Shown piece after piece: positions 35,161-42,996 of a DNA stretch of 64,000 nucleotides (its first letter is position 1; the number at the start of each line of letters is the position of its first letter). Below the pieces are notes generated by a model, which saw only the letters and a list, made by a program, of their open reading frames with translations, searched no databases and was not told where the DNA came from. The DNA lies in contig NZ_BMHY01000004.1 in assembly GCF_014641555.1 (NCBI RefSeq), positions 186,001-250,000 on the forward strand, given 5' to 3'. The stretch comes from Paenibacillus radicis (ex Gao et al. 2016) (GTDB lineage Bacteria; Bacillota; Bacilli; Paenibacillales; Paenibacillaceae). Made by a program: the position numbers and the translations under genes.

Positions 35161-35183
35161 AGATATCTGGATTCAAGATATCT
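35161..35183. promoter_or_regulatory. LysR-gene operator (AGATATCT pair)
   Basis: AGATATCT at 35161-35168 and again at 35176-35183, centres 15 bp apart, 26 bp upstream of the LysR start codon. It shares its half-sites with the operator at 32876-32909, so autoregulation plus control of the SDR pair is likely. Confidence 0.6.
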
Positions 35184-35381
35184 TACGTCTGTATTCCGCA
35201 TTATACATGATAGCAGGTTGCGCAGTCATCTGAATTGTTTTGCTGGGAAGTAATATTTTCAGCAAGAAGCAGGGTTTTGATACCAGAAAGTCAAACATGT
35301 AGAGTGAATAATTTCAACATTTTACCAGAAAAATTCGGGAGTTAAAGAGATAACCATTCATAAATGAAAAGGGGGTCAGCT

Positions 35382-35978
35382 ATGCGATTGTTTCAACCTT
35401 TGATTTATTTGGTAATAAGTTGTTTGATGAGTTTTTGTTTCCTTATCGGCTGCACGGCAAATTTAGTCACGGAGGATGGCGGACCCGCCTCGTTGGTTAA
35501 ATCCTATCGTACAGTCTCTGAACTTGCTCAAGATGCGGACGAAATCGTAGAGATCAAGGTGAATGTCCAAAAAACTATCCTGTATCAGGAGGTTCCCTTT
35601 ACGGTCTCCACGGTATCGGTCTTGAATTCGTTCAAAGGCGATCACGAAAAAGGCGATACCATTCGTATTATTGAAACCGGAGGAGAATATACGCCGCTTG
35701 ATAAGCAAGGAAATGCTCTGCCTAAAACGACAATGAATTTCAATGGCATATCGGTGCTTCAACCGAATAATCATGAGGTTATCTTTTTGAGTACATTTGA
35801 AGGTCCTCAGATTTCCGGGGAAGTTTATGTCCCGCTAGGCGTGTATCAAGGACGGTTCAAAGTGGATGCATCGGGAGATTTGATCCAGCAGGCACCGGAT
35901 GAAGAAAAGGTGAATGATGCTGCAAACATGAATGTCGAGAGGCTTTCCGATACGCTTCATAAGCTTCTGAGACAATGA
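35382..35978 (+). CDS. Putative lipoprotein of unknown function
   Basis: 198 residues. N-terminal signal with lipobox Leu-Ile-Gly-Cys (Cys24) predicts a membrane-anchored extracellular protein. The mature part is a single domain with a pattern like TVSELAQDADEIVEIKVN and EVIFLSTFEGP, seen in uncharacterised Bacillales lipoproteins; I cannot name the family with certainty. AAAGGGGG precedes ATG 35382 by about 8 nt. Monocistronic. Confidence 0.75.
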   Translation: MRLFQPLIYLVISCLMSFCFLIGCTANLVTEDGGPASLVKSYRTVSELAQDADEIVEIKVNVQKTILYQEVPFTVSTVSVLNSFKGDHEKGDTIRIIETGGEYTPLDKQGNALPKTTMNFNGISVLQPNNHEVIFLSTFEGPQISGEVYVPLGVYQGRFKVDASGDLIQQAPDEEKVNDAANMNVERLSDTLHKLLRQ

Positions 35979-36074
35979 GGGAAAAGCAATAAATTTGTAA
36001 TTATAGAACAGAGGCCATACAATAAATGTAGAAACGTAATAAATTGAAACTATTGAAAAGGAATGATATAGGTC

Positions 36075-36584
36075 ATGAAAATAACTTTCAAGCGGGTAGA
36101 GACTGAAGCAGAAGTAACCGCCGTGGCACAATTGGCATCAGAAATTTGGCTTGATTATTATATACGTCTTATATCTCGTGAGCAGATTGAATATATGCTG
36201 GAAAATTTTCAATCCGTTCATGCCATTAGCGATCAGCTTCAAGAAGAGGGCTACGAGTACTATCTGATGCAGTTGAATGGCCAAAACGTGGGCTATATTG
36301 GCGTCAAGCCAGAAGAAGACAAGCTGTTCCTCAGTAAATTTTATATTCTCAAAGAATACCGTGGCAAAGGCTATGCCAGTGTAGGTATGGCGTTCCTATT
36401 GCAGGTATGTAACGCACACAAATTAAGTGCAATATGGCTGACCGTTAATCGGAATAATGATGCTGCGATTGCGGTATATGAGAAGAAGGGCTTCAAAAAA
36501 GTTCAAACTCAAGTGGCCGATATCGGAAACGGGTACGTGATGGACGATTACATTATGGAAAAAGAAATCGCGTTAGCCTATTAA
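36075..36584 (+). CDS. GNAT-family N-acetyltransferase
   Basis: 169 residues. Acetyl-CoA motif A: LSKFYILKEYRGKGYASVGM. Motif B: LTVNRNNDAAIAVYEKKGF with the conserved Asn and Tyr. It resembles spermine/spermidine- or Rim-type acetyltransferases, but the acceptor cannot be assigned. ATG 36075, an AAGGA site upstream, terminator at 36600. Confidence 0.87.
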   Translation: MKITFKRVETEAEVTAVAQLASEIWLDYYIRLISREQIEYMLENFQSVHAISDQLQEEGYEYYLMQLNGQNVGYIGVKPEEDKLFLSKFYILKEYRGKGYASVGMAFLLQVCNAHKLSAIWLTVNRNNDAAIAVYEKKGFKKVQTQVADIGNGYVMDDYIMEKEIALAY

Positions 36585-36599
36585 TCGTTATATATTTTG

Positions 36600-36629
36600 A
36601 AGCCGCATATTTTTGCGGCTTTTTTTAGA
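36600..36629 (+). terminator. Rho-independent terminator (AGCCGCA stem)
   Basis: AAGCCGCA (36600-36607) with TGCGGCTT (36614-36621), then T run. Same stem sequence as the terminators at 5334, 38653 and 42664. Confidence 0.85.
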
Positions 36630-36747
36630 ATTAGGAACCTAATCGCCTAGAATGAATGTGCCGGGAACATTTTCCACTTATTGTCGTCTGTATATATGAA
36701 CATAACTGATGTGCTTTTTTTCAATCGTACATAAAGGAGTGATTCAT

Positions 36748-37167
36748 ATTAGATGGAAAATGCTTTGTATGGGGATCTGTTCAATCTTAGTAACAATCTT
36801 TTATATTCCTCAATTAAAAGAAACAATTGGAATTGAAATCATGCAGTTCTTAGGATCAGAGGTTGGTTCTGAAAGTAAAGCAGTTAATATATGGTATCCC
36901 ATTTCACTCTTGTTTGGTGTCATTGCCGTGGCATTGAGTTTTTTGCGAATTAGCGAGAGAATTCTATCTATTTATTTACTTAGTATTTTGTTAATTGCAG
37001 TCGTTCAGTTCCTTCCATTTAGTTTATGGATGTTGGTAATCATCCTGAACATGTCATATCTCCCAGGAGTATTCATGTTCTTATTACATAGTACAATGTT
37101 GGTTTTATCAACGGTTTTTTGCCTCCAGCTATTAAAGCAAGGAAAAAAGATACAAATTGACGAATAG
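36748..37167 (+). CDS. Small integral membrane protein, unknown
   Basis: About 140 residues with four or five hydrophobic segments (LCMGICSILVTIFYI; YPISLLFGVIAVALSFL; ILSIYLLSILLIAVVQF; WMLVIILNM; VFMFLLHSTMLVLSTVF). No family recognised. The start is uncertain: AAAGGAG (36733-36739) lies 8 nt before an ATT codon at 36748, ATG 36760 is too far, and ATG 36709 has no site and contains the SD. An ATT start would be very rare. The Nudix gene follows after 11 bp, suggesting one transcript. Confidence 0.6.
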   Translation: MRWKMLCMGICSILVTIFYIPQLKETIGIEIMQFLGSEVGSESKAVNIWYPISLLFGVIAVALSFLRISERILSIYLLSILLIAVVQFLPFSLWMLVIILNMSYLPGVFMFLLHSTMLVLSTVFCLQLLKQGKKIQIDE

Positions 37168-37178
37168 GGGGCATTATT

Positions 37179-37607
37179 TTGCCAAAATTAATCGGAGCAG
37201 CGGCAGTCATCTTGGATGATGAAGGAAGAGTATTATTAGTAAAGCACAGCTATGGCAAAAACAATTGGGATCTGCCAGGCGGAAAAGCCGAGGACGATGA
37301 GTCTGCGGAAGAAACGGCAAGCAGAGAGACGCTTGAAGAAGTCGGGCTGGAGGTTCGAATGGGAACATTAACGGGTATATACTACGATCCGGACTATGAC
37401 ATGCATCATTTTGTGTTTATTGCATATAACGATGCGCATCGAGTACCTCAGCCGAGCTCGCCTGAGATTTTGGAATGCAGATTTTGCTCTATCGATGAAC
37501 TGCCTAGACCCATTAGTGATTTTACATATAAACGAATTAAAGATGCCTTAAATCCGGAAAGGGGACAATTGTTCCATACAGTTGGCCCAAGACAGTGGAT
37601 TGAATAG
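37179..37607 (+). CDS. Nudix hydrolase
   Basis: 142 residues from TTG, with AGGGGG 8-9 nt upstream. The Nudix box is complete: GGKAEDDESAEETASRETLE followed by EVG, supplying the metal-binding Glu residues. It cleaves a nucleoside diphosphate linked to another moiety; the substrate is unknown. It follows the small membrane protein closely and is followed by the aldo/keto reductase 34 bp later, so the three genes probably form an operon. Confidence 0.9.
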   Translation: MPKLIGAAAVILDDEGRVLLVKHSYGKNNWDLPGGKAEDDESAEETASRETLEEVGLEVRMGTLTGIYYDPDYDMHHFVFIAYNDAHRVPQPSSPEILECRFCSIDELPRPISDFTYKRIKDALNPERGQLFHTVGPRQWIE

Positions 37608-37641
37608 TACGATAACGCAGCGGAAAGTGAGGCAACATCAG

Positions 37642-38619
37642 ATGGAGTATGTGAAATTTGGAAATACGGGCATGGACGTCTCCCGCATTTGTCTGGGTTG
37701 TATGGGCTTTGGTGACGCGCAGCTGGGCCATCATCAATGGGTGCTTAATGAAGAGCAATCCCGTGTCGTCATCAAAAAAGCTTTAGAGCTGGGCATTAAT
37801 TTTTTTGACACTGCAAACGTGTATGCAGGAGGGACAAGCGAGGAGTTTGTTGGCCGGACTCTGAAAGAATACGCCAATCGCGATGAAATTGTTTTGGCGA
37901 CGAAAGTTCATTTCCGCATGCATGAAGGTCCTAATGGTGCAGGGCTTTCTCGAAAGGCGATTATGAGTGAAATGGATAAAAGTTTGAAGCGATTGGGAAC
38001 TGATTATGTGGATCTTTACCAAATTCACCGATGGGATCATGCTACGCCAATAGAAGAGACGATGGAGGCTTTGCATGATGTGGTGAAGGCAGGTAAAGCC
38101 AGATACATCGGGGCATCTGCTATGTATGCATGGCAGTTTTCGAAGGCGCTGCATATAGCAGAGAAAAACGGCTGGACCCGGTTTGTATCGATGCAGAATC
38201 ATTATAACCTCATTTATCGTGAAGAAGAGAGAGAAATGCTCCCGCTTTGTCATGCTGAAAAAATAGCGGTGATTCCGTATAGTCCCCTTGCAGGGGGAAG
38301 GTTGACGAGAGATCCGCAGGAGACAACACATCGTTCTGAAACCGACCAGGTTCAGAAGTCCAAATACGATGCGACGGCAGATACGGATCGATTAATTGTG
38401 GATCAGGTTGCGGCAATTGCTGAAAAGCAAGGCGTTTCCCGAGCACAAATCGCGCTAGCTTGGCTGTTGCACAAGGCCCCTGTGACCGCTCCTATAGTTG
38501 GGGCTACAAAAATCTCGCATCTGGAAGATGCGGTGGCTGCTCTTTCGATCAAGCTCACGTCTGAAGAAATTGCTTCCTTGGAAGAGCCTTATATCCCTCA
38601 CCGGATTGTCGGCCATTAG
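37642..38619 (+). CDS. Aldo/keto reductase (YajO-like)
   Basis: 325 residues. Tetrad Asp56, Tyr61, Lys88, His129, and cofactor region PIVGATKISHLEDAVAAL. The N-terminus MEYVKFGNTGMDVSRICLGC and the SAMYAWQF segment match the YajO branch of aldo/keto reductases. GAGG is about 9 nt before ATG 37642; the longer frame from 37582 would overlap the Nudix gene. It ends at the terminator at 38653. Confidence 0.93.
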   Translation: MEYVKFGNTGMDVSRICLGCMGFGDAQLGHHQWVLNEEQSRVVIKKALELGINFFDTANVYAGGTSEEFVGRTLKEYANRDEIVLATKVHFRMHEGPNGAGLSRKAIMSEMDKSLKRLGTDYVDLYQIHRWDHATPIEETMEALHDVVKAGKARYIGASAMYAWQFSKALHIAEKNGWTRFVSMQNHYNLIYREEEREMLPLCHAEKIAVIPYSPLAGGRLTRDPQETTHRSETDQVQKSKYDATADTDRLIVDQVAAIAEKQGVSRAQIALAWLLHKAPVTAPIVGATKISHLEDAVAALSIKLTSEEIASLEEPYIPHRIVGH

Positions 38620-38652
38620 AAATGAATGAATGATTGATAACAGATCACGTAG

Positions 38653-38678
38653 AAGCCGCATATGTGCGGCTTTTTTGT
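38653..38678 (+). terminator. Rho-independent terminator (AGCCGCA stem)
   Basis: AAGCCGCA (38653-38660), loop TATG, TGCGGCTT (38665-38672), T run. Confidence 0.87.
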
Positions 38679-38785
38679 TTTGTATGCTGCGTTAGGTCAA
38701 GTTTTTTTTAAAACATTCTTTCCATATAACTCAGATCAAAAAGGCGATATAGTGGGATCAAATTCTTGTAATTTCGGAGGGCAAA

Positions 38786-39835
38786 ATGTACGAAAACGTA
38801 AAGTTGGAATTGCACGCCATGTTAACCGATCTCGTTGAAAATGGCCTTTATACGGGACTTGCCGTTGGCATAGTGAAGGACAATGAAATTCTCTTTACCG
38901 GTGAATTTGGAACAGCTAATCTATCAACTGGTGCCCCTGTTGTCCGCAGCACGTTGTTTCACCAAGCCTCTGTCTCCAAAACGTTCGTTGCCACGGGCAT
39001 TATGCAATTGGTTGAGAATGGAGTAGTGGAGTTGGATCTGCCTGTCTTAAAATATCTGCCGTACTTTAAAATGGAGGATGAGCGGTATCGTCATATTACA
39101 ATCCGGCAGCTTTTGAACCATACATCCGGCATGCCGGACGAGGAAGATTATGCTTGGGATCGGCCGGAATACGACGAGCAAAGTCTGGAAAGATACGTGA
39201 AGAGTATTCGACGTCATAGTCTTCTAAGCGAACCCGGTCATAAGTCTGCTTACAGCAATATAGGCTATGAGATTTTGGGAGATGTGATAGCCAAGGTTAG
39301 CGGAATGAGCTTTGAACAGTATATGAAAAACAATATTTTGGAGCCGGCAGGAATGAAATCCAGCTCTTTTTTGAAACAGGCGATTGAAGCGAACCTAGCC
39401 GCACCTCATGTACGTAAGGACGATGAGTCTGAAGCTTGCGTCAGTGAAGTATTTCCTTACAACAGGGCGCATGCGCCGAGTTCAACGTTATACACGAATG
39501 TTGAAGACATGTGTCACTATATGCGGATGCATCTGAACCAAGGAGCGGAAAATGGCGCCTACAATGCTTTGAAATCAAGCAGCTATGCGGAAATGTGGAA
39601 ACCTCAAGCATCTATTGGAGAGGAAGAAGGGAGCGGTCATATCGGTTTATGCTGGTTCTTAGGCGAGCATAAAGGCATTCGAACCATCTCGCATTCCGGC
39701 TGGGATACCGGTTTTCTCAGTGATTTGGTTATTCTTCCTGATCTAAAAATCGCAATTTCTGTCATGACAAATAGCGATTATAAGGACCTCAGCAGTGTAA
39801 CCTATCCATTGCTTGATCTGCTGCTTGATCATTGA
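38786..39835 (+). CDS. Serine hydrolase, class C beta-lactamase fold
   Basis: 349 residues, no signal peptide. SxxK is Ser62-Val-Ser-Lys65; YxN is Tyr156-Ser-Asn158; the third motif is probably HSGWDTG. This is the classical PF00144 layout of esterase/beta-lactamase-like enzymes. GGAGGG lies upstream of ATG 38786. Monocistronic. It is the fourth member of this fold in the window, and unlike the pair at 5385/16901 it keeps the Asn of YxN. Confidence 0.88.
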   Translation: MYENVKLELHAMLTDLVENGLYTGLAVGIVKDNEILFTGEFGTANLSTGAPVVRSTLFHQASVSKTFVATGIMQLVENGVVELDLPVLKYLPYFKMEDERYRHITIRQLLNHTSGMPDEEDYAWDRPEYDEQSLERYVKSIRRHSLLSEPGHKSAYSNIGYEILGDVIAKVSGMSFEQYMKNNILEPAGMKSSSFLKQAIEANLAAPHVRKDDESEACVSEVFPYNRAHAPSSTLYTNVEDMCHYMRMHLNQGAENGAYNALKSSSYAEMWKPQASIGEEEGSGHIGLCWFLGEHKGIRTISHSGWDTGFLSDLVILPDLKIAISVMTNSDYKDLSSVTYPLLDLLLDH

Positions 39836-39847
39836 CAAAATGCTAGT

Positions 39848-39881
39848 AAAGCCGCCACGGCTCGTGGCGGCTTTATTGTTG
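39848..39881 (+). terminator. Rho-independent terminator
   Basis: Perfect 11-bp stem AAAGCCGCCAC (39848-39858) with GTGGCGGCTTT (39864-39874), then ATTGTT; the short T tail makes it moderate. Confidence 0.8.
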
Positions 39882-40007
39882 CAATCAATATGAAATGATA
39901 ATTTTACATATCGAAAATGTAGCGTTTATATAAAGCCCAAACTCCTTTTATATACTTAGTTAGCTAGTATTATGAAGCGAATCAAAGGGATTAGGGTGAT
40001 TGATAGA

Positions 40008-40538
40008 ATGTTAAAACAACGTGATTTGCAAGAATGCCAGTCGCTATATCATTTAATGATTGATCCTGCAGTTTTTCCTTACGTTCGTAATAAATCCCAA
40101 TCCTATGAGGAATATTTATTCACGACCGAGCGGCTGATTGTTGAAGAAGAGCAGGGGACTAGTATCTCTAGAACGATACTGAATGAGACCGGCCATCCTA
40201 TTGGCACTATTGATTTATATGATATTGGGAATAAGACAGGTTTTCTCGCAACTTGGGTTGGAATTCCTTATTTCGGAAAAGGCTACAACCAGCGAGCGAA
40301 AGAAACCTTCTTTTCGGAGCTGTTTCTTAAACATAATATCGAAACGGTCTTTTTGAAAATTCGAGAGCAAAATATTCGTTCGAAAAAAGCGGTACAAAAA
40401 TTGCCTTATGTCAAATTGGCAAATGATATTAATCCGCCCCTATACCATTTAATCAATTATACGCAGCAGCATTATGACTTGTATCAAGTCGATCGGTTGG
40501 ATTTTTTAGATACCAGAAATGTTGTACAGGCTTACTAA
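40008..40538 (+). CDS. GNAT-family N-acetyltransferase (RimJ-like)
   Basis: 176 residues. RimJ/RimL-type pattern: GTIDLYDIGNKTGFLATWVG, then IPYFGKGYNQRAKETFF (CoA loop GKGYN) and KIREQNIRSKKAVQKL. Such enzymes acetylate protein N-termini or small amines. AGGGTGA is about 9-10 nt before ATG 40008; ATG 39972 is an in-frame alternative without a site. Terminator at 40558. Confidence 0.83.
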   Translation: MLKQRDLQECQSLYHLMIDPAVFPYVRNKSQSYEEYLFTTERLIVEEEQGTSISRTILNETGHPIGTIDLYDIGNKTGFLATWVGIPYFGKGYNQRAKETFFSELFLKHNIETVFLKIREQNIRSKKAVQKLPYVKLANDINPPLYHLINYTQQHYDLYQVDRLDFLDTRNVVQAY

Positions 40539-40557
40539 TCTTATATACTGAAAATTT

Positions 40558-40591
40558 TAAAACGCAGCTATAACCGGCTGCGTTTTTTTGG
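40558..40591 (+). terminator. Rho-independent terminator
   Basis: AACGCAGC (40561-40568) with GCTGCGTT (40577-40584), then TTTTT. Confidence 0.83.
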
Positions 40592-40688
40592 TTGTCGATT
40601 CGGACATGAAGATAAGATCAATCTTAGGTATACTTAGTAATACTGACTGGAATGAGCAGGCACACAACTAAAGGAGATTCGTGCGTAA

Positions 40689-41705
40689 ATGAAACGTGAT
40701 CGTATAAATTTTCCGCCGGGTTTTTGGACAGGCATCCAACAAATAGGGATTTCCCCGTGCGACGTGGCTGGAAAAGCGCAGCTTCCGCTCACGATTATTA
40801 CGGAACCAGCGACAGTTACTTCCGCCCAATATTTTAGAATCTGGGAAGCTTATTCCGAATTGGTTGGCGACATTGCTATCGGAATTATTAAGCTTGTCAC
40901 TATTTTTGAAACGACACATTATCCGCCAACCGTCTTGGCGACTTATCACGCCCGTAACTATCGAGATGCTCTTAAACGAATGGCCAGATATAAACAAATG
41001 TGTCCTCCGGAAAGCATGCGTATAACGGAAGAGGGAGAGCAATGTACGATAGAGCTGGAATGGATGGATAGCGAGCAGCCTGAACATCCCGTGTTGGTTG
41101 GCACTACACTAGCCTTTCTTTTGGAGCTTGGACGCCGGGGCACGGGGCAATGTTTGACCGCACAGTCTGTGGAATTTGCTCACATGTTGAGCGATGAGCA
41201 GGTGAAAACTCTGGAAGCTTACTTTGGATGCCCTATACGTACGGGTGCCGCCGGTAATCGGTTAACGCTGCATCGAAGAGATTTGGAGCGCCCCTTTACT
41301 ACCTATAACAAAGAGCTGCTGGAAATTCTTACTCCCATACTGGACCGGACATTGGATGAACAGACCAGTCGTTCTATTCCTGAGATGGTGAAATGGATTT
41401 TGAAGCGCAGCTTAAGCGGAGGGCATCTTGATATCCGGGCTGTGGCGAGTGAGCTGGGCATGAGTGATCGTACGCTGCAGCGCCGTCTTACAGATGAGGG
41501 GACGACTTTCAAGCAGCTGCTGACACAAGCTCGGCATGAACAGGCACGTGAATATTTGGCAGATCCCAAGCTCGATATAAAAGAAGTGGCGTTCTTAATT
41601 GGCTATGAAGATCAGAACTCGTTCTACCGCGCTTTCCGCCTGTGGGAAGACGATACGCCATCTAATTGGCGTTCCGAATATTTTAGGGTAAACCCAACGT
41701 CTTGA
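40689..41705 (+). CDS. AraC-family regulator (OruR/arabinose-binding-like N-domain)
   Basis: 338 residues. The N-terminal two thirds follow the PF12625-type pattern (MRITEEGEQCTIELEW; VEFAHMLSDE; EAYFGCPIRTGAAGNRLTLH), and the C-terminal 100 residues are a double HTH: DIRAVASELGMSDRTLQRRL and IKEVAFLIGYEDQNSFYRAF. This is the OruR/ArgR-like layout often found next to catabolic or oxidoreductase genes. The SDR at 41852, same strand and 146 bp downstream, is the natural target. TAAAGGAGA precedes ATG 40689. Confidence 0.9.
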   Translation: MKRDRINFPPGFWTGIQQIGISPCDVAGKAQLPLTIITEPATVTSAQYFRIWEAYSELVGDIAIGIIKLVTIFETTHYPPTVLATYHARNYRDALKRMARYKQMCPPESMRITEEGEQCTIELEWMDSEQPEHPVLVGTTLAFLLELGRRGTGQCLTAQSVEFAHMLSDEQVKTLEAYFGCPIRTGAAGNRLTLHRRDLERPFTTYNKELLEILTPILDRTLDEQTSRSIPEMVKWILKRSLSGGHLDIRAVASELGMSDRTLQRRLTDEGTTFKQLLTQARHEQAREYLADPKLDIKEVAFLIGYEDQNSFYRAFRLWEDDTPSNWRSEYFRVNPTS

Positions 41706-41851
41706 TCTGGTCCGCTTCTATTAACACACCAACTTTCAATTTGGCGGGTTAGACAAGAATATTGGCGTGGTACGCTAGTTACCGAACAATCCAGAGCGAG
41801 TAATATTATCCCTATCCGGAGCACAGGAATGACAACAAAGGAGACGCGATT

Positions 41852-42643
41852 ATGGATATGGGATTAAAGAACAAAACAGCATTAGTAACGGGATCGACGA
41901 AGGGTATAGGGAAAGCAATTGCATTTGAGCTTGCCAGAGAAGGCGTTAACGTCCTCGTTAATGGACGAAATCATGAAGAGGCGGAACAAACGGTACAAGC
42001 TTTGAAGTCGGAGTTCCCGAATACTTCTCCTCAGAACGCTGCTGCGGATATTATAGATCGACAGCAAAGAGAGGCATTGTTTGAGAAGTATCCCCATGTC
42101 GATATTCTCATTAACAATATGGGGATTTATGAAATTATGGCATATGAGGATGTTGACGATGAGGTGTGGGAAACATACTTCAGAACGAATGTCCTCGCGG
42201 CGAATGGATTATCCAAGTATTATTTGTCTAAAATGCTGAAAAATAGTGATGGACGAATCATCTTTATTGCCAGCGAGGAAGCCATGATGCCATCAGGGCA
42301 AATGCCTCAGTATGCCATGACGAAATCCATGTTATTATCTCTGTCAAAAAGCTTATCTAAGCTCACCAAAGGAACAGAAGTGACATCCAATACCATCTTG
42401 CCAGGACCAACGCTTTCTGAAAATGTACAGCAAATCATTGAAAGTTTATATCCTGCTGATATGACCTTTGCGGAAAAAGAGAAACAATTTATGGCTGCAA
42501 ACTTGCCGCAATCTGAAATCCAGCGGTTTATTGAGCCTATTGAGATAGGCAGGCTAGCTGCATTTATATGCAGTCCTTACGCATCCGCATTTAAAGGTTC
42601 ACCGATTCGAATGGATGGGGGAATGGTGCCGACCATTTATTAG
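41852..42643 (+). CDS. SDR-family oxidoreductase
   Basis: 263 residues. Cofactor motif TGSTKGIG, NNMG (NNAG variant), catalytic Ser in FIASEEA and intact Tyr-x-x-x-Lys in PQYAMTKS; C-terminal SPIRMDGGMVPTIY. The active site is complete, unlike the two SDRs at 33063 and 42997. AAAGGAGAC lies upstream of ATG 41852. It is probably activated by the AraC-type regulator before it; ends at the terminator at 42664. Confidence 0.9.
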   Translation: MDMGLKNKTALVTGSTKGIGKAIAFELAREGVNVLVNGRNHEEAEQTVQALKSEFPNTSPQNAAADIIDRQQREALFEKYPHVDILINNMGIYEIMAYEDVDDEVWETYFRTNVLAANGLSKYYLSKMLKNSDGRIIFIASEEAMMPSGQMPQYAMTKSMLLSLSKSLSKLTKGTEVTSNTILPGPTLSENVQQIIESLYPADMTFAEKEKQFMAANLPQSEIQRFIEPIEIGRLAAFICSPYASAFKGSPIRMDGGMVPTIY

Positions 42644-42663
42644 AACAGCCTATAATCTGTAGA

Positions 42664-42689
42664 AAGCCGCATGCGTGCGGCTTTTTTCG
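42664..42689 (+). terminator. Rho-independent terminator (AGCCGCA stem)
   Basis: AAGCCGCA (42664-42671), TGCG, TGCGGCTT (42676-42683), T run. Confidence 0.87.
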
Positions 42690-42732
42690 TTGTTAGAGAG
42701 GTCACTGCGTTACAGTATAACCAAAATGGCTG

Positions 42733-42761
42733 TTGACAAACTACCAACTAGTAGGTAATAT
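42733..42761 (+). promoter_or_regulatory. Promoter with internal TetR-type operator, copy 1
   Basis: TTGACA (42733-42738), exactly 17 bp, TAATAT (42756-42761). The palindrome-like CTACCAACTAGTAGGT (42741-42756) fills the spacer, so a bound repressor would block polymerase. Confidence 0.7.
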
Positions 42762-42836
42762 GTGAATAGGTTTTGGCGGTGATCTTCACTGACAGGGAAC
42801 ATTGGTCATTTAAGCGTAAAGCATTACACAACCAGA

Positions 42837-42852
42837 CTACCTATTAGTAGGT
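42837..42852 (+). promoter_or_regulatory. TetR-type operator, copy 2
   Basis: CTACCTATTAGTAGGT differs from copy 1 at only two positions and is centred 96 bp downstream. It sits in the leader just before an AAGGAGGG ribosome-type site. No TetR gene lies nearby. Confidence 0.65.
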
Positions 42853-42865
42853 TAAACAAGGAGGG

Positions 42866-42964
42866 ATGCCTATTCCAGTGAGCTTACGACAATATAATCT
42901 GAGTCCATATATATGTAACGCCAATGCCATTCATTTGAATAGTGAACTAATTGTTGAAGCGTAA
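42866..42964 (+). CDS. Possible 32-residue leader peptide or gene remnant
   Basis: ATG 42866 follows AAGGAGGG with almost no spacing and opens a 32-codon frame ending in tandem TAA/TAA before the SDR at 42997. The peptide has no recognised motif. It lies directly after operator copy 2. It may be a leader, a remnant of a repressor gene, or chance. Confidence 0.2.
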   Translation: MPIPVSLRQYNLSPYICNANAIHLNSELIVEA

Positions 42965-42996
42965 TAAACCAAACATGATATGAGGAGATGAAGGAT

